The notes: generated by a model not told the origin, from the sequence alone. DNA of 64,000 nt from Paraburkholderia sp. BCC1885 (GCF_900996235.1 NZ_CAAJGM010000111.1:434001-498000), one strand, 5' to 3'. Shown: positions 9,644 through 19,388, counted from the stretch's first letter. Made by a program: numbers and translations.

Positions 9644-11461
9644 ATGAATACCGACGTGTCGATTGACCACCTTGAACGACTTGTCTTCAGTCGCGCTTAT
9701 GATCCAGCCGTTACGCAATTGGAGCGGCTGTTCGAGGCGCTTCAGACGAATGGGAAAATTTCGGCCTCTGGCATTGCGCACTTACCACTGGAACTGCAAC
9801 GAGCAAGAATCTGCACGCGCGCGGCGGGTGCGGTGTCCGCGCTGTTCGCGGATTCTGCTTTCCGTCCCAATCCGGCCCAGGTGAAGTCCTTGTTCACGCA
9901 CCATTCATGGTTCGGGACGATTTTCGCGGCCACGCCTTTTGGCAACGCCGACCATATCATCCGCACGCTGAATCCTCGTGGCCCTGACGACAAACACTTC
10001 CTGGCTGGCGATTCATTTGTCGAAAAGCTATGCCTGCTTTATTCGATCCAGTCGGACGTGGTAATCGATCTTGATGCCCTGTGGAGACACGACTCGCTAC
10101 TTGCCGCAAAACTGGCGGTTGCCCTTGTCGCCTCGCCGTTTCTCGGAACGCAGACGGCGCATCTGAAGCGCGAGACCTTGCTGAAATGGCTACCTGAGAA
10201 GCTGGCGCAGATCCGGAATCTCGATGACCTGGCACCGGATATTCTGCCGGCCGCTTACATGCACTGCAGCTATGCAGACCTGCCCGAGCGGCATGCCATC
10301 AAGAAGGGAATCAATCTGCTCGTGCGCCGCAAGCTCGATCAGATCGGCTGGAGCAGCCCGGTTTCGCCAGCGCGGCCCAAGCGGCCCAAGCGGTCGAAGC
10401 CGCTGATGATCGTCGTAGTGGAGTGGTTTACTCGCGCGCACTCGATCTATCGCACACATTCACGAACGTTGGAAGCGGCGAGGCAGCACTTCGAGGTGGT
10501 GGGCTTTGGTTTTCCTGATGTCGTCGACGACGCGGGCCGCGCGATCTTCGACCAGTTTATCGAGCTGGGTGAGCAGAACGACATCGTTCACGCGCTGGAC
10601 ACGATCCGGAAATTCGCAGCCGCTCGACAACCCGACGTACTTTACATGCCAAGCGTGGGTATGTTCGTGCTCACGGTTTTCATGGCGAACCTGCGCGTCG
10701 CACCCTTGCAGATTGCCGCACTCGGCCACCCGGCCACCACGCATTCGGACATGATCGATTACATCAGCGTCGAGGAAGACTTCGTCGGCGATCCTGCGTG
10801 TTTCAGCGAGAAGCTGCTGACGCTGCCCAAGGACGGGCAACCGTACATCGCACGCGCCCGCCCCGATTTTATTCCGGGTGTTCCGCCGCGACGCGAAGCG
10901 GTGCACGTCATTGTCACCTCGACGCCCATGAAGCTCAATCCACGCTTTCTGGACGCTTGCCGGCGAATTGTTGAAAACGCGGGCATACCCGTCCAGGTCC
11001 ACTTCATGACGGTGTTTCCCGCGGGTCTGCGGCTGGTACATATCGCGGAAACCATCCGGCAAATCGTGCCGGGCGCGATCGTGCACGGCGAACACGACTA
11101 CCCATCCTATCTGCGGCGAGTGCACCATGCCGACCTGTTTCTGAGCCCGTTTCCGTTTGGCAATACCAACGGGATCATCGACGCGTTTTCGGTCGGCGTT
11201 CCAGGTGTTTGCAAGACGGGGGCAGAGGTGTTCGAACATATCGACGGCGCGCTGTTCGCCCGTGCGGAAATGCCCGCGTGGACCACCACCCGTTCCGTTG
11301 ACGACTATGTCGAGGCGGCCGTGCGCATGATTACCCAGCATGACGAGCGCGAAGCATTACGCAAGCGATTGCTCGACACTCAGGCGGTTGAACGTTTTTT
11401 TGTGGGACGACCCGAGTCCTTCGGACAAAAGGTTGCGCAATTGCTGCAGCAGGATCGTTAA
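9644..11461 (+). CDS. HMW1C-like adhesin N-glycosyltransferase (GT41)
   Basis: 605-residue cytoplasmic enzyme of the HMW1C/NGT family, which transfers single hexoses from UDP-sugars to Asn in N-X-S/T sequons of adhesins before export. An N-terminal all-alpha domain (about 1-240) precedes a GT-B region. Family signatures are LGHPATTHS (H362), STPMKLN (K430) and SPFPFGNTNGIIDA (N509, D513), aligning with residues known to bind UDP-hexose in the Actinobacillus enzyme. The start at MNTDVS is preferred over a TTG 20 codons upstream by family length; no strong ribosome binding site is visible. The substrate is probably the adjacent trimeric autotransporter, whose repeats contain many NxT/NxS sequons. 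Confidence 0.88.
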   Translation: MNTDVSIDHLERLVFSRAYDPAVTQLERLFEALQTNGKISASGIAHLPLELQRARICTRAAGAVSALFADSAFRPNPAQVKSLFTHHSWFGTIFAATPFGNADHIIRTLNPRGPDDKHFLAGDSFVEKLCLLYSIQSDVVIDLDALWRHDSLLAAKLAVALVASPFLGTQTAHLKRETLLKWLPEKLAQIRNLDDLAPDILPAAYMHCSYADLPERHAIKKGINLLVRRKLDQIGWSSPVSPARPKRPKRSKPLMIVVVEWFTRAHSIYRTHSRTLEAARQHFEVVGFGFPDVVDDAGRAIFDQFIELGEQNDIVHALDTIRKFAAARQPDVLYMPSVGMFVLTVFMANLRVAPLQIAALGHPATTHSDMIDYISVEEDFVGDPACFSEKLLTLPKDGQPYIARARPDFIPGVPPRREAVHVIVTSTPMKLNPRFLDACRRIVENAGIPVQVHFMTVFPAGLRLVHIAETIRQIVPGAIVHGEHDYPSYLRRVHHADLFLSPFPFGNTNGIIDAFSVGVPGVCKTGAEVFEHIDGALFARAEMPAWTTTRSVDDYVEAAVRMITQHDEREALRKRLLDTQAVERFFVGRPESFGQKVAQLLQQDR

Positions 11462-11496
11462 AGGGACCATCATGAATACGCGGTCCACCGCGCTGT

Positions 11497-11523
11497 ACGG
11501 CCCTCGCGCCTGGCGAGGGCCGT
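11497..11523. terminator. Convergent hairpin between glycosyltransferase and OmpA genes
   Basis: A perfect 11-bp GC-rich stem (11497-11507 with 11513-11523) around a 5-base loop lies in the 104-bp gap between two converging genes. There is no clear T run on either side, so efficiency is uncertain, but its placement fits a shared bidirectional terminator. Confidence 0.6.
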
Positions 11524-11565
11524 CCTTGATGAAGCAACTACAACAGCGGCTTAAGCGCTACAGCC

Positions 11566-12633
11566 TCAATGCGCCCCGCTCTTGCCAACCAGACGGATTT
11601 CAACGCGACGGTCCGGCTGGAGGCAGTGAACCAATGCATCCTTGTCACGCATCGTGCAATCCGTTCCAGGATGTGCCTTACCGTAGCCGCGAGCTTGCGC
11701 GTCGATCGGCATGGTGACGCCCTTGGCCTGCAGATATTGCTTCACCGAGTTAGCCCGTTGCTGCGACAGCTTCAGGTTGTAGGCGGTACTACCCAGCCGG
11801 TCGGTGTAGCCGGAAATCTCGACCTTTTCGATCAGATCGGTGCCACGCAACTGCGCGCTGATCTCATCGAGCTTACGGCGGCCTTCAGTCTTGATGCCGG
11901 CCACATCGCCGCGATCAAATACGAAGAGCGCGTCGGCGGATAGCGAAATGACCTCGGGCAACGGCGCCGGTACGGGTGCCGGCGGTATCGGCAGCGTGCA
12001 GCTTGCCAACGCCTGATCCGAGTGCGCCAGTTGCGACTGGATCTTTTCCACGCGCTTGTTGGCGTCGCCGTATGCGCGCGTCCAGGCTTCATGTCCGGCA
12101 TGCATCAGTTCCACTTCGGAACAAGCGATGAGTGCCTGAGCCTGCGGGCAATGCGGGAAACGCGGATCAGCGCTGATCTTGCTCAGCTGCTCCCAAAGAT
12201 CCGGACGGAGCGTTGCGACAGTGCGCAGCGAGGGGTTCGCCGGTGTCAAACCGTTCCCCGTTTCGAGCGAACCTGTCAAACGAGACGCTTCACCGATGGC
12301 TTCTTCAACAAAACCCCAATTGTCATGCAGGGCATATTCCTCCTTGCCTGCATTGATCCAGCATTGAGCCTTCGAACCGAAGTAGTTGTCTTTCGCAGCA
12401 CCCAGTTTGTCGAGTCGGGTCTGCAATGCGTCAAGCCTGTCGCCGCGATGATTCATGGGCGTATAAGTGTCGGTCCACTGCTTTACCGCTGCGCCAGCCG
12501 GCACGCTTTGCTGTGCGTTGAGGCCGCTTTGCAGGACTGTAGGGTCCTGGATATTCAACTGATCGCGCGTTGCGGAGTTCGCGCAGCCAGTAAGGGCGGC
12601 GGCAAGTGCCACCACCAGAATTGAGTATTTCAT
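11566..12633 (-). CDS. OmpA-family lipoprotein, TAA partner (TpgA-like)
   Basis: 355-residue outer-membrane lipoprotein. The signal peptide ends in the lipobox LTGC with Cys17. The C-terminal OmpA-like peptidoglycan-binding domain (about 230-350) contains ISGYTDRLGSTAYNLKLSQQRANSVKQYL, with the Asp and Arg that bind diaminopimelate. The start at MKYSILVV is supported by GGGGAAAG just upstream. It follows the trimeric autotransporter by about 80 bp on the same strand. This order matches Acinetobacter ata-tpgA, where an OmpA-like protein tethers the adhesin to peptidoglycan and aids its stability. The equivalent role here is inferred. Confidence 0.88.
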   Translation of the reverse strand: MKYSILVVALAAALTGCANSATRDQLNIQDPTVLQSGLNAQQSVPAGAAVKQWTDTYTPMNHRGDRLDALQTRLDKLGAAKDNYFGSKAQCWINAGKEEYALHDNWGFVEEAIGEASRLTGSLETGNGLTPANPSLRTVATLRPDLWEQLSKISADPRFPHCPQAQALIACSEVELMHAGHEAWTRAYGDANKRVEKIQSQLAHSDQALASCTLPIPPAPVPAPLPEVISLSADALFVFDRGDVAGIKTEGRRKLDEISAQLRGTDLIEKVEISGYTDRLGSTAYNLKLSQQRANSVKQYLQAKGVTMPIDAQARGYGKAHPGTDCTMRDKDALVHCLQPDRRVEIRLVGKSGAH

Positions 12634-12714
12634 ATCTTTCCCCGGAACGGGCGTCACGAAGTTCACACCGCGTGACGCCACTACTTCCGTAAGTTGTTGG
12701 GCTAGCCCGGTTGA

Positions 12715-13777
12715 TTAGTCACCGAAAACGATGCCAATACCGGCGCGGACGATCGTGCTGTTGCCGCCAGCGGTGGACACGCCAAGGTTGTAGTTGACCG
12801 TGCCCTTCTGGTTCCAGCGCGACACGCCGACACCCACCGCTGCCGTGCCGCGGTATCCCGCGACGCCAGCGTTAAGCGTCGTGCGACCCGGCAGATACGG
12901 CGTCACGATCTGCAACGCGGACGCCGCAGCAATACCCTTGCGGGTGCTCTGGTCGAGGTCGTTAATCGCCTGGCTTGCCTGATTGAACTTCTGATCCGTG
13001 TAGCCGTTGGCCGCAGTCGTTGCCGAAGAAGCGGCTGCATTCAACTGGTCGAGGTTGACCGCGTCCGTACCCTGCGTACCCGCCGCCACGTTGGTGATCT
13101 GGCGTTCACCGCCGACCGTACCAACAGAGACCGAGTTCGCACGATCCGCCACCGAACCGGCACCCAACGCGACGGAGTTATCCGCTGTAGCCTGGCTGTT
13201 CGAGCCCAGTGCCGTGGAGTTGTTACCCGTCGCCACCGCGCTTGCACCCACTGCCGCAGCCTGCGTACCGGTTGCGCTCGCCGCCTGCGTATCGCGGTCA
13301 CCATTGACGCTCACGAACGGGTTGACGCTGTTCGAAATGTCGTTGTTGACCTGATTGAGCGCATCGTTCAACTGACCAAGGTTCACCGCATCCGAATCCA
13401 CCGCGCCGTTTGCGACGTTGTGAATGACCGTACCGCCCGCAGCGCCGCCACCCAACGTGATGCTGTTGTAGTTCGTCGTTCCGTCCGCGTTGTTGTCATA
13501 GGTCACGGCCGTGTTGGTGGTGCCGTTCGGGTTGATGATGCCAGCCTGCTTCAACTGCGATACGTTGACCGCATCCGTGTCCGCCGTACCCGCCGCGACG
13601 TTCGTGATCTGACGCTCCTGCCCTGCAGCGCCAACCGAAACGGTGTTCGCACGATCCGCTACCGAACCGGAACCCAACGCCACCGAGTTGTCGGCCAGCG
13701 CCTGAGCGTTGCCGCCAATCGCCACCGAATCCATACCCAATGCCGACGAATCAGCCAGCGTCGAGTTGGTGTGGAAA
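12715..13777 (-). pseudogene. C-terminal part of trimeric autotransporter adhesin
   Basis: Carries the end of a YadA-type trimeric autotransporter: head/neck repeats ([41 protein letters not shown]), a short coiled-coil stalk, and the about 70-residue YadA membrane anchor ending in [11 protein letters not shown] with a terminal hydrophobic-to-acidic end. The anchor forms a 12-strand trimeric barrel in the outer membrane. Alone, this piece lacks a signal peptide and a start. Reading upstream on the same strand, homology stops abruptly at 13777 within the KYFHTNST motif; the continuation is found on the opposite strand ending at 15515. Joined to that piece the frame is continuous. Confidence 0.85.
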
Positions 13778-15522
13778 CCCGACGTACAACATCGGCGGCA
13801 ACACGTACAACAACGTGGGCGGTGCGCTGACGAACCTGGACGACCGCGTGACGAATGTCACGAATGTCTTGAACAACATCACCAACGGTGGTGGCATCAA
13901 GTACTTCCACGCGAACTCGACCGCAGCGGATTCGTCGGCTACCGGTACTAACGCAATCGCAGTAGGCCCCTCCGCGGTGGCAAGCGCGACTTCGGCTGAC
14001 GCATTCGGTTTGAATGCCCAGGCGACAGGGAACAATAGCAATGCTATCGGCGGTGATTCCGTTGCGAGCGCGACGGGTGAGCCAGTTGCAGTCGGCGGTG
14101 GCGAACAGCACAGCCAACGGCGTGCAGTACGACGATTCGACCCATAGCACCGTGACGCTGGGCGGCAAGGGCTCGACGACACCGGTGAAGCTGCACAACG
14201 TGGCCGACGGTACGCTGGCAGCAGGCAGCACGGACGCGGTGAACGGTGAGCAGCTGTACCAGACGAACCAGAACGTGGCGAACATTGCAGGCAACGTCAC
14301 CAACATCAACAATACGGTGAACAACATCACCAACGGTGGTGGCATCAAGTACTTCCACACGAACTCGACGCTGGCTGATTCGTCGGCAACGGGTACGGAC
14401 GCGGTGGCAATTGGTGGCAACGCCAAGGCCACGGCGAACAACTCGGTGGCACTGGGTTCGAATTCCACGACCACGGCCAACCTGTCGGCTCCTGGCTATA
14501 ACCCGGGCAGCAGCACGCTGTCGGGCACGGCTTCTGCCGCAAACGGCGAAGTGTCGGTAGGCTCGGCAGGCGCCGAGCGCCGCATCACGAACGTGGCGGC
14601 CGGTGCGGCACCCACGGACGCGGTGAACGTGAGCCAGTTGATGTCGGAAGACGCGAAGATCAACGCAGCGGGCGCGGACGCAGCTTCGTCGCTGGGCGGT
14701 GGTTCGACCTACAACAAGACGACGGGCGCGATCACGAACCCGACGTACAACATCGGCGGCAACACGTACAACAACGTGGGCGGTGCGTTGACGAACCTGG
14801 ACGGCCGCGTGACGAACGTCACGAACGAAGTGACGAACATCACGAACGGTGGCGGGATCAAGTACTTCCATACGAACTCGACGTTGGTTGACTCATCGGC
14901 AACGGGTACGGACGCGGTGGCAATTGGTGGCAATGCTCAGGCAACGGCAGCGAACTCGGTGGCGCTGGGTTCGAACTCGACGACCACGGCCAACCTGAGC
15001 GCGGCGGCGTACAACCCGGGTTCGACGATCCTGGACGGCGCGACGGCAGTGGGCGAAGTGTCGGTGGGTTCGGCAGGTGCGGAACGCCGCATCACCAACG
15101 TGGCCGCCGGTTCGGCAGGCACGGATGCGGTGAACGTGAGCCAGTTGCAGGCAACGGTGGCAGCTAGCGTGGCCAACGCAGTAACTTACGACGATTCGAC
15201 CCATACCAGCATTACGCTGGGCGGCGAGGGTTCGACGACACCGGTGAAACTGCATAACGTGGCGGACGGTGTGGTTGCGGCAGGCAGCACTGACGCTGTG
15301 AACGGCGAAGAGCTGTACAACGCGGCACAAAGCACGGCGGATGCGCTGGGCGGTGGCTCGACGGTGAATAGCGATGGCACGATCACGAACCCGACGTACA
15401 ACATTGGTGGTGATACCTACAACAACGTAGGTGGCGCGCTGACGAACCTCGACGACCGCGTGACCAACGTCTCGAACGAAGTCAACAATATTTACAACGG
15501 TGGCGGCGTCAAGTATTCGTGA
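13778..15522 (+). pseudogene. Inverted middle part of trimeric autotransporter adhesin
   Basis: Passenger repeats of the same adhesin, encoded on the plus strand between two minus-strand parts. It contains repeated modules: [89 protein letters not shown] and GSTDAVNGEQLY. There is no signal peptide, anchor or proper start. The piece that must be flipped is 13778-15515; then codons 'AA|C CCG' (with 15516) and 'TA|T TTC' (with 13777) are restored at both joins. A reading-frame change near 14080, where ASATG is joined to VSQLQ and about 50 expected residues are missing, breaks the frame inside it. Confidence 0.85.
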
Positions 15523-16400
15523 TCGCGCCCGTCGTCTTGTTGTAGGTCGAACCACCGCCCAGCGACGAAGCTGCGTCCGCGCCCGCTGCGTTGATCTTCG
15601 CGTCTTCCGACATCAACTGGCTCACGTTCACCGCGTCCGTTGCCGCCGCACCGGCTGCCACGTTCGTCAGGCGACGTTCCTTGCCTGCCGAGCCTACCGA
15701 CACTTCGCCGTTTGCGGCAGAAGCCGTGCCCGACAGCGTGCTGCTGCCCGGGTTATAGCCAGGAGCCGACAGGTTGGCCGTGGTCGTGGAGTTCGAACCC
15801 AGTGCCACCGAGTTGTTCGCCGTGGCCTTGGCATTGCCGCCAATCGCCACCGCGTCCGTACCCGTTGCCGACGAATCCGCCAGCGTCGAGTTCGTATGGA
15901 AATACTTGATCCCGCCACCGTTGGTGATGTTGTTCACGGTGTTCGTGAGATTCGTCACGTTACCCGCGACGTTCGCCACGTTCTGGTTCGTCTGGTACAG
16001 CTGCTCACCGTTCACCGCGTCCGTGCTGCCTGCTGCCAGCGTACCGTCGGCCACGTTGTGCATCTTCACCGGTGTCGTCGAGCCCTTGCCGCCCAGCGTC
16101 ACGGTGCTATGGTCCGAATCGTCATACGTTACGCTATTGCCCGTGCCGGCTGCCACCGCCGATTGCAACTGGCTCACGTTCACCGCATCCGTGCCTGCTG
16201 CACCGGCTGCCACGTTGGTGATGCGACGTTGTGCAGTTGACGAACCCACCGACACTTCGCCGGCTGCCGTCGCGCCTGCCAAGGTACCCGTGCCCGGGTT
16301 GTACGCCGAGGCGCTCAGGTTGGCCGTGGTCGTCGAGCTCACACCCAGTGCTACCGAGTTCGCTGCCGTCGCCGTACCACCAATTGCGATCGAATTCGCA
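13800..16400. repeat. Long internal repeats of the adhesin gene
   Basis: Several near-identical DNA modules recur in this gene on both strands. They encode the block running from GGIKYFHTNST through SVALGSNSTTTANLSA, and the block VTLGGKGSTTPVK-HNVADGTLAAGSTDAVNGEQLYQTNQNVAN. Copies of the first block are near 14340-14560 and 14860-15040 (plus) and 15700-15915 (minus). Copies of the second are near 14150-14280 (plus) and 15960-16110 (minus). Because of the inverted middle, these blocks now form long inverted repeats as well as direct ones. Confidence 0.75.
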
Positions 16401-17053
16401 GCGGATGCGGTAGAGCTGGTGCCCAACGCGGTTGAATTTGCTCCGCTGGCAAGCGCCGAGCGGCCCACCGCCGCAGCATTGGCGGCCTGGGCATTGGCCA
16501 GGGCACCCATTGCGACACTCGCCAGTCCAGACGCAGCAGAAGTGTCACCCAGGGAAACGGACGAATTGCCGGACGCTGAGGCCTTGTACCCTATCGCAGC
16601 CGCAGCGATTCCGCTGGCCGCTGCGTCGCTGCCCACCGCCGTCGCGGAGCGTGCGGTTGCACTGGTCCGGACACCGAATGCGGTTTGGTCCCAGTCGCCG
16701 GCCGCCCCACCACTGATGTCAGTACCCGTGCCCGCGCCGCCAGCGACGGAAGAGGATCCGATCGCCACTGCGCTTACCCCTGTGGCATTGGCACAGTAGC
16801 CGGTGGAGGCGCCGTCGATTGCAATACCGCTGCTTGCAGCGCTACCGCCATTGTTGGTGTTAGTACAACCACCGATCATCGTTCCATTACCCGCAGCCAA
16901 GGCATCAACCGATACACCCGCGCTCATTGCCAGCATGGCAAGCGCCAGCACCTTCTTGTTCTTGCTCGCCTTCCCGCGGCTCTTCGCTACTTCCGATGCG
17001 GCGACATAGGTGCCAGTAGTTTCATTCCAAACGGTTTTGTACGACTTGTTCAC
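15509..17053 (-). pseudogene. N-terminal part of trimeric autotransporter adhesin
   Basis: Begins with a classic extended signal peptide region (MNKSYKTVWNETTGTYVAAS, residues 1-27), then a hydrophobic core and predicted cleavage after ALA at residue 53. YadA-like head repeats follow (AVAIGSSSVAGGAGTG, SNSTALGTSSTASAANSIAIGG), then neck (RRITNVAAG) and stalk modules. Export is expected by Sec. The frame ends at a TGA five codons past the GAITN motif, exactly where the sequence switches to the inverted piece. With the middle piece flipped, the gene would run on to the YadA anchor, giving roughly 1,440 residues apart from one frame break. A natural rearrangement or an assembly error in repeats could explain it. 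Confidence 0.88.
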
Positions 17054-18164
17054 AGTTTCATCCCATCATTAAAAAAGACTGATAACGAGTTCTGCTCAGC
17101 GAAAAATGCCCCTCATTGGGATTTACGCGGATCAGTTGGATGCCGAAGGAATGAAAAAGCGTGATCGTTCGAATAGAACTGCCTGACTATCTCACTAGCT
17201 CCATCGGCTCAGCAAATGAACTATATCCATCGGTCTTTTCCGGGATAATAGGAGCACTCCTAAAAAAAGATTATTTTGGTGACATTTTTTCATTTCTCAC
17301 TGGATCGCAGTATGCTGCCGAAACGCCTTGCGGACGGGGTTTCACGCGATATGGCAGGGCACGGATGACGTAAAAATTTGCGTATTTCAGCCTGAGAAAT
17401 TTGAAAAATTAGGTCACAGGAACGGGAATTTTTAAGACAAGATTCGCGCAAATTCATCGCGCAAAATTTGTCAATTTTTTGACAAATTCACCTGTCAAAA
17501 TTTCATTTTCAATGAAAGACATAAAAAAGAGATCTCAGAGAATGGTAAATTCTCGATAATAAACAGGAAAATTCTGATTTTTATTCAGATCGTGCGTCCA
17601 TTGTTTATCGTGCCGCCCCTTCTTTTATTCGCCTTTTTCAAAACGTCGGCGTCCCTGACGCCTATGCCGGCTCCCTCACCCGTCAGACGCGGCGAACTCA
17701 GGGCTCGGCCAGATCGGCACCGATCGACATGCGAGTGAAACGCAGTGCCATGACGAAGCGACGGCCAGCCAACCCATCAACTTTGTCGTGGGTGGCGGCC
17801 GCTCGCAGATCATGGATTCAGCCATCACGCGCATTTGGACGTTGTGAGCGTGCACATGGCGGCGGCCACTTCAAAGATCTATCCGTGAAGTGGCCTGGCA
17901 GGTCGATCAGTTTTTGCAACGATCAAGTGTCACGCCGCCACTTTTGGTGCGGTGAATCAGCAAGGCTCCCGCTTCGAACCTCATGGTTCCCCCCTAAGTA
18001 CATGCCGCCCTTTCATTCCACTTGCATTAATGGGATAGCCATCTTAAATTTAAGCCAATCGTCTAACGAAACGGATACTCGTCTGGTGGCAATGGACGAG
18101 CGGCGCACCGGGGCCGCACCGGTCCCCGGTTGATAAAAGTAAGTCGTGGTTTTCGGAGAGTCCT
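17054..18164. other. AT-rich intergenic region upstream of the adhesin gene
   Basis: 1.1 kb without a convincing gene. The part from about 17160 to 17620 is clearly AT-richer than the rest of the window and rich in A/T tracts. Short frames here lack ribosome binding sites and family signatures. It probably holds the adhesin promoter and regulatory sites, and such composition is typical for H-NS-type silencing targets or recently acquired DNA. The part near 17640-18130 returns to high GC and may contain decayed coding sequence that I cannot identify. Confidence 0.5.
17465..17488. promoter_or_regulatory. Perfect dyad, possible operator upstream of adhesin gene
   Basis: AATTTGTCAA and its exact reverse complement TTGACAAATT flank a 4-base T loop. 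A further partial copy, CTGTCAAAATTTC, follows. It lies about 410 bp upstream of the adhesin start in AT-rich DNA. It may bind a dimeric regulator or include a -35-like TTGACA; no clear downstream -10 was found. Confidence 0.4.
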
Positions 18165-18509
18165 ATGCGTTTCGCCAATATCTTCGGCGTGGCTTTGGCC
18201 ACAGCGCTTGTCGCAACACATGCGCACGCGCAGTCCGGAATAATTCAGTTTTCCGGAGCAATTGTTGACCCCGCATGTTCAGTGGCCGCGGGTGACATGT
18301 CGACGGGTGCTGCATTGCCTTCCAGCGGCGCTGGACATCTAGTTGTCAATTGCGCGCGACCGGCAGGTTTCACCGCTGCAATCGTTGATCTTCAAAATGG
18401 GCATGCTCAACAACTGGCTTCGCATGGGCATAGCTATGGCATATCCACGCTTCCTGTTCCGGACAAGAAAGGTTCACAGAACATGGTGGTCGTGGTCAGC
18501 TATCTTTGA
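18165..18509 (+). CDS. Short exported fimbrial-subunit-like protein
   Basis: 114 residues with a signal peptide (about 1-22, ending THAHA). The mature start GIIQFSGAIVDPACSV closely resembles the first strand of type-1 pilin subunits, including a Cys that could pair with Cys near residue 63 (VNCARP). The C-terminus ends in the short alternating segment MVVVVSYL, similar to the last strand of pilins, which usually end in a penultimate Tyr. At 114 residues it is shorter than normal subunits (150-190). GGAGAG lies upstream of the ATG. It may be a minor or chain-terminating subunit, or a shortened relic. It lies at the end of the fimbrial cluster, on the opposite strand. Confidence 0.6.
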   Translation: MRFANIFGVALATALVATHAHAQSGIIQFSGAIVDPACSVAAGDMSTGAALPSSGAGHLVVNCARPAGFTAAIVDLQNGHAQQLASHGHSYGISTLPVPDKKGSQNMVVVVSYL

Positions 18510-18580
18510 GTCGGACGCAGGCCGCGTAAACCGCGCTACGACACATCTGGCGTCTCCACGCTGACGTGATGTGCAGCATC

Positions 18581-18616
18581 AAACTGAAGCAGGAATAGTC
18601 CTGCTTCAGTTTTTTG
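18581..18616 (+). terminator. Strong terminator after the mini-pilin gene
   Basis: A perfect 14-bp stem (18581-18594 with 18599-18612) with an ATAG loop followed by T residues. It lies about 70 bp after the stop of the 114-residue gene and, on the other strand, just beyond the end of the decayed adhesin gene, so it can serve both. Confidence 0.85.
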
Positions 18617-18636
18617 TACCAATCAAACCCTGCCGC

Positions 18637-19388
18637 CTACTGATAACTCATCACGAATTGAAGCGCTCCGTTGGCGGCGCCCGGCGTTACAGCGACCGCC
18701 GTCTGAACATACCGGGCCATCATTCCAACCGTGAAATCTGCAACCGCTGTTGGCGGACCCGCTGCACCCATAGCCACGGCCTGATTCAGTGGAAAAGGAG
18801 CCGTGCCGGCCGCATTGAGCATTTGAATGGCAACGCCCGTTGCTCCGCCGCTCGTCAATGCAAAGGTGCCGTTGGTCGCGGAGACGACATTGCTCGTCGG
18901 CTGCAGGTTAATGCTGATTTGCGCACCGTTGCAGTTATGAAGGAGAACCGAGACGGGCTTCGAAGGGCTGGTAGCGCCAATTCCGGTAAAGGTTTTCGCG
19001 GATTGATAGCTACCCAGACCGATGGTTTGATTGGCCGAGGCACTATCCACCGTGCAACCCGGCACTACTGGCCTGATGACCCTCGTTCCTGCTGAGACCG
19101 GTGTTCCCGTCATATTCCCCGAGACGTTATATCCAATGTCGTGCCAGATACTTTGCCATATCGTGCCGCCTGCCAGGGAGCCCGCACCCACGGTCCCGGT
19201 AACGACCAGATCGTATTTCACGGCAAAGGTTATCGCACTGAAGTTACTCGAATAGGTTGAGTAATACGCGTCCTACTGACCGCTGGTGAGATACGTTAGT
19301 TGAACACCATTTGTGTTTGTTGTACCGGTGATGCGAATACCGATGCCTGGAACATTGGTTTGCCACGCATGCGAGCCATCGGGCAAAC
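18637..19388 (-). pseudogene. Decayed fimbrial tip adhesin (5'-truncated, in-frame stop)
   Basis: The last 194 codons encode a pilin-domain protein ending in ALQFVMSYQ, with a Cys pair (GCTVDS, HNCNGAQ) typical of fimbrial adhesins. Reading upstream in the same frame, coding similarity continues through a TAG stop (19273-19275) into lectin-domain-like sequence containing AWQTNVPGIGIRITG, which matches VYQTGVPGVGIKAVW of the neighbouring intact adhesin. About 100 N-terminal residues including the signal peptide are absent; homology is cut at the palindrome at 19389. It is therefore a tandem paralogue of the next gene that has lost its 5' end and gained a stop. Confidence 0.75.

Noticed and set aside
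13659..14480. Minus-strand open frame crossing the inversion breakpoint
   Set aside because: A chimera of real C-terminal frame edge and antisense of the inverted piece; no coherent protein.
13800..16400. CRISPR-like repeated DNA
   Set aside because: The repeats are long, coding and in frame within an adhesin; there are no short palindromic repeats with unique spacers.
17161..17373. 70-codon plus-strand open frame in the AT-rich region
   Set aside because: GTG start without ribosome binding site and no recognisable features; could be real but is not supported.
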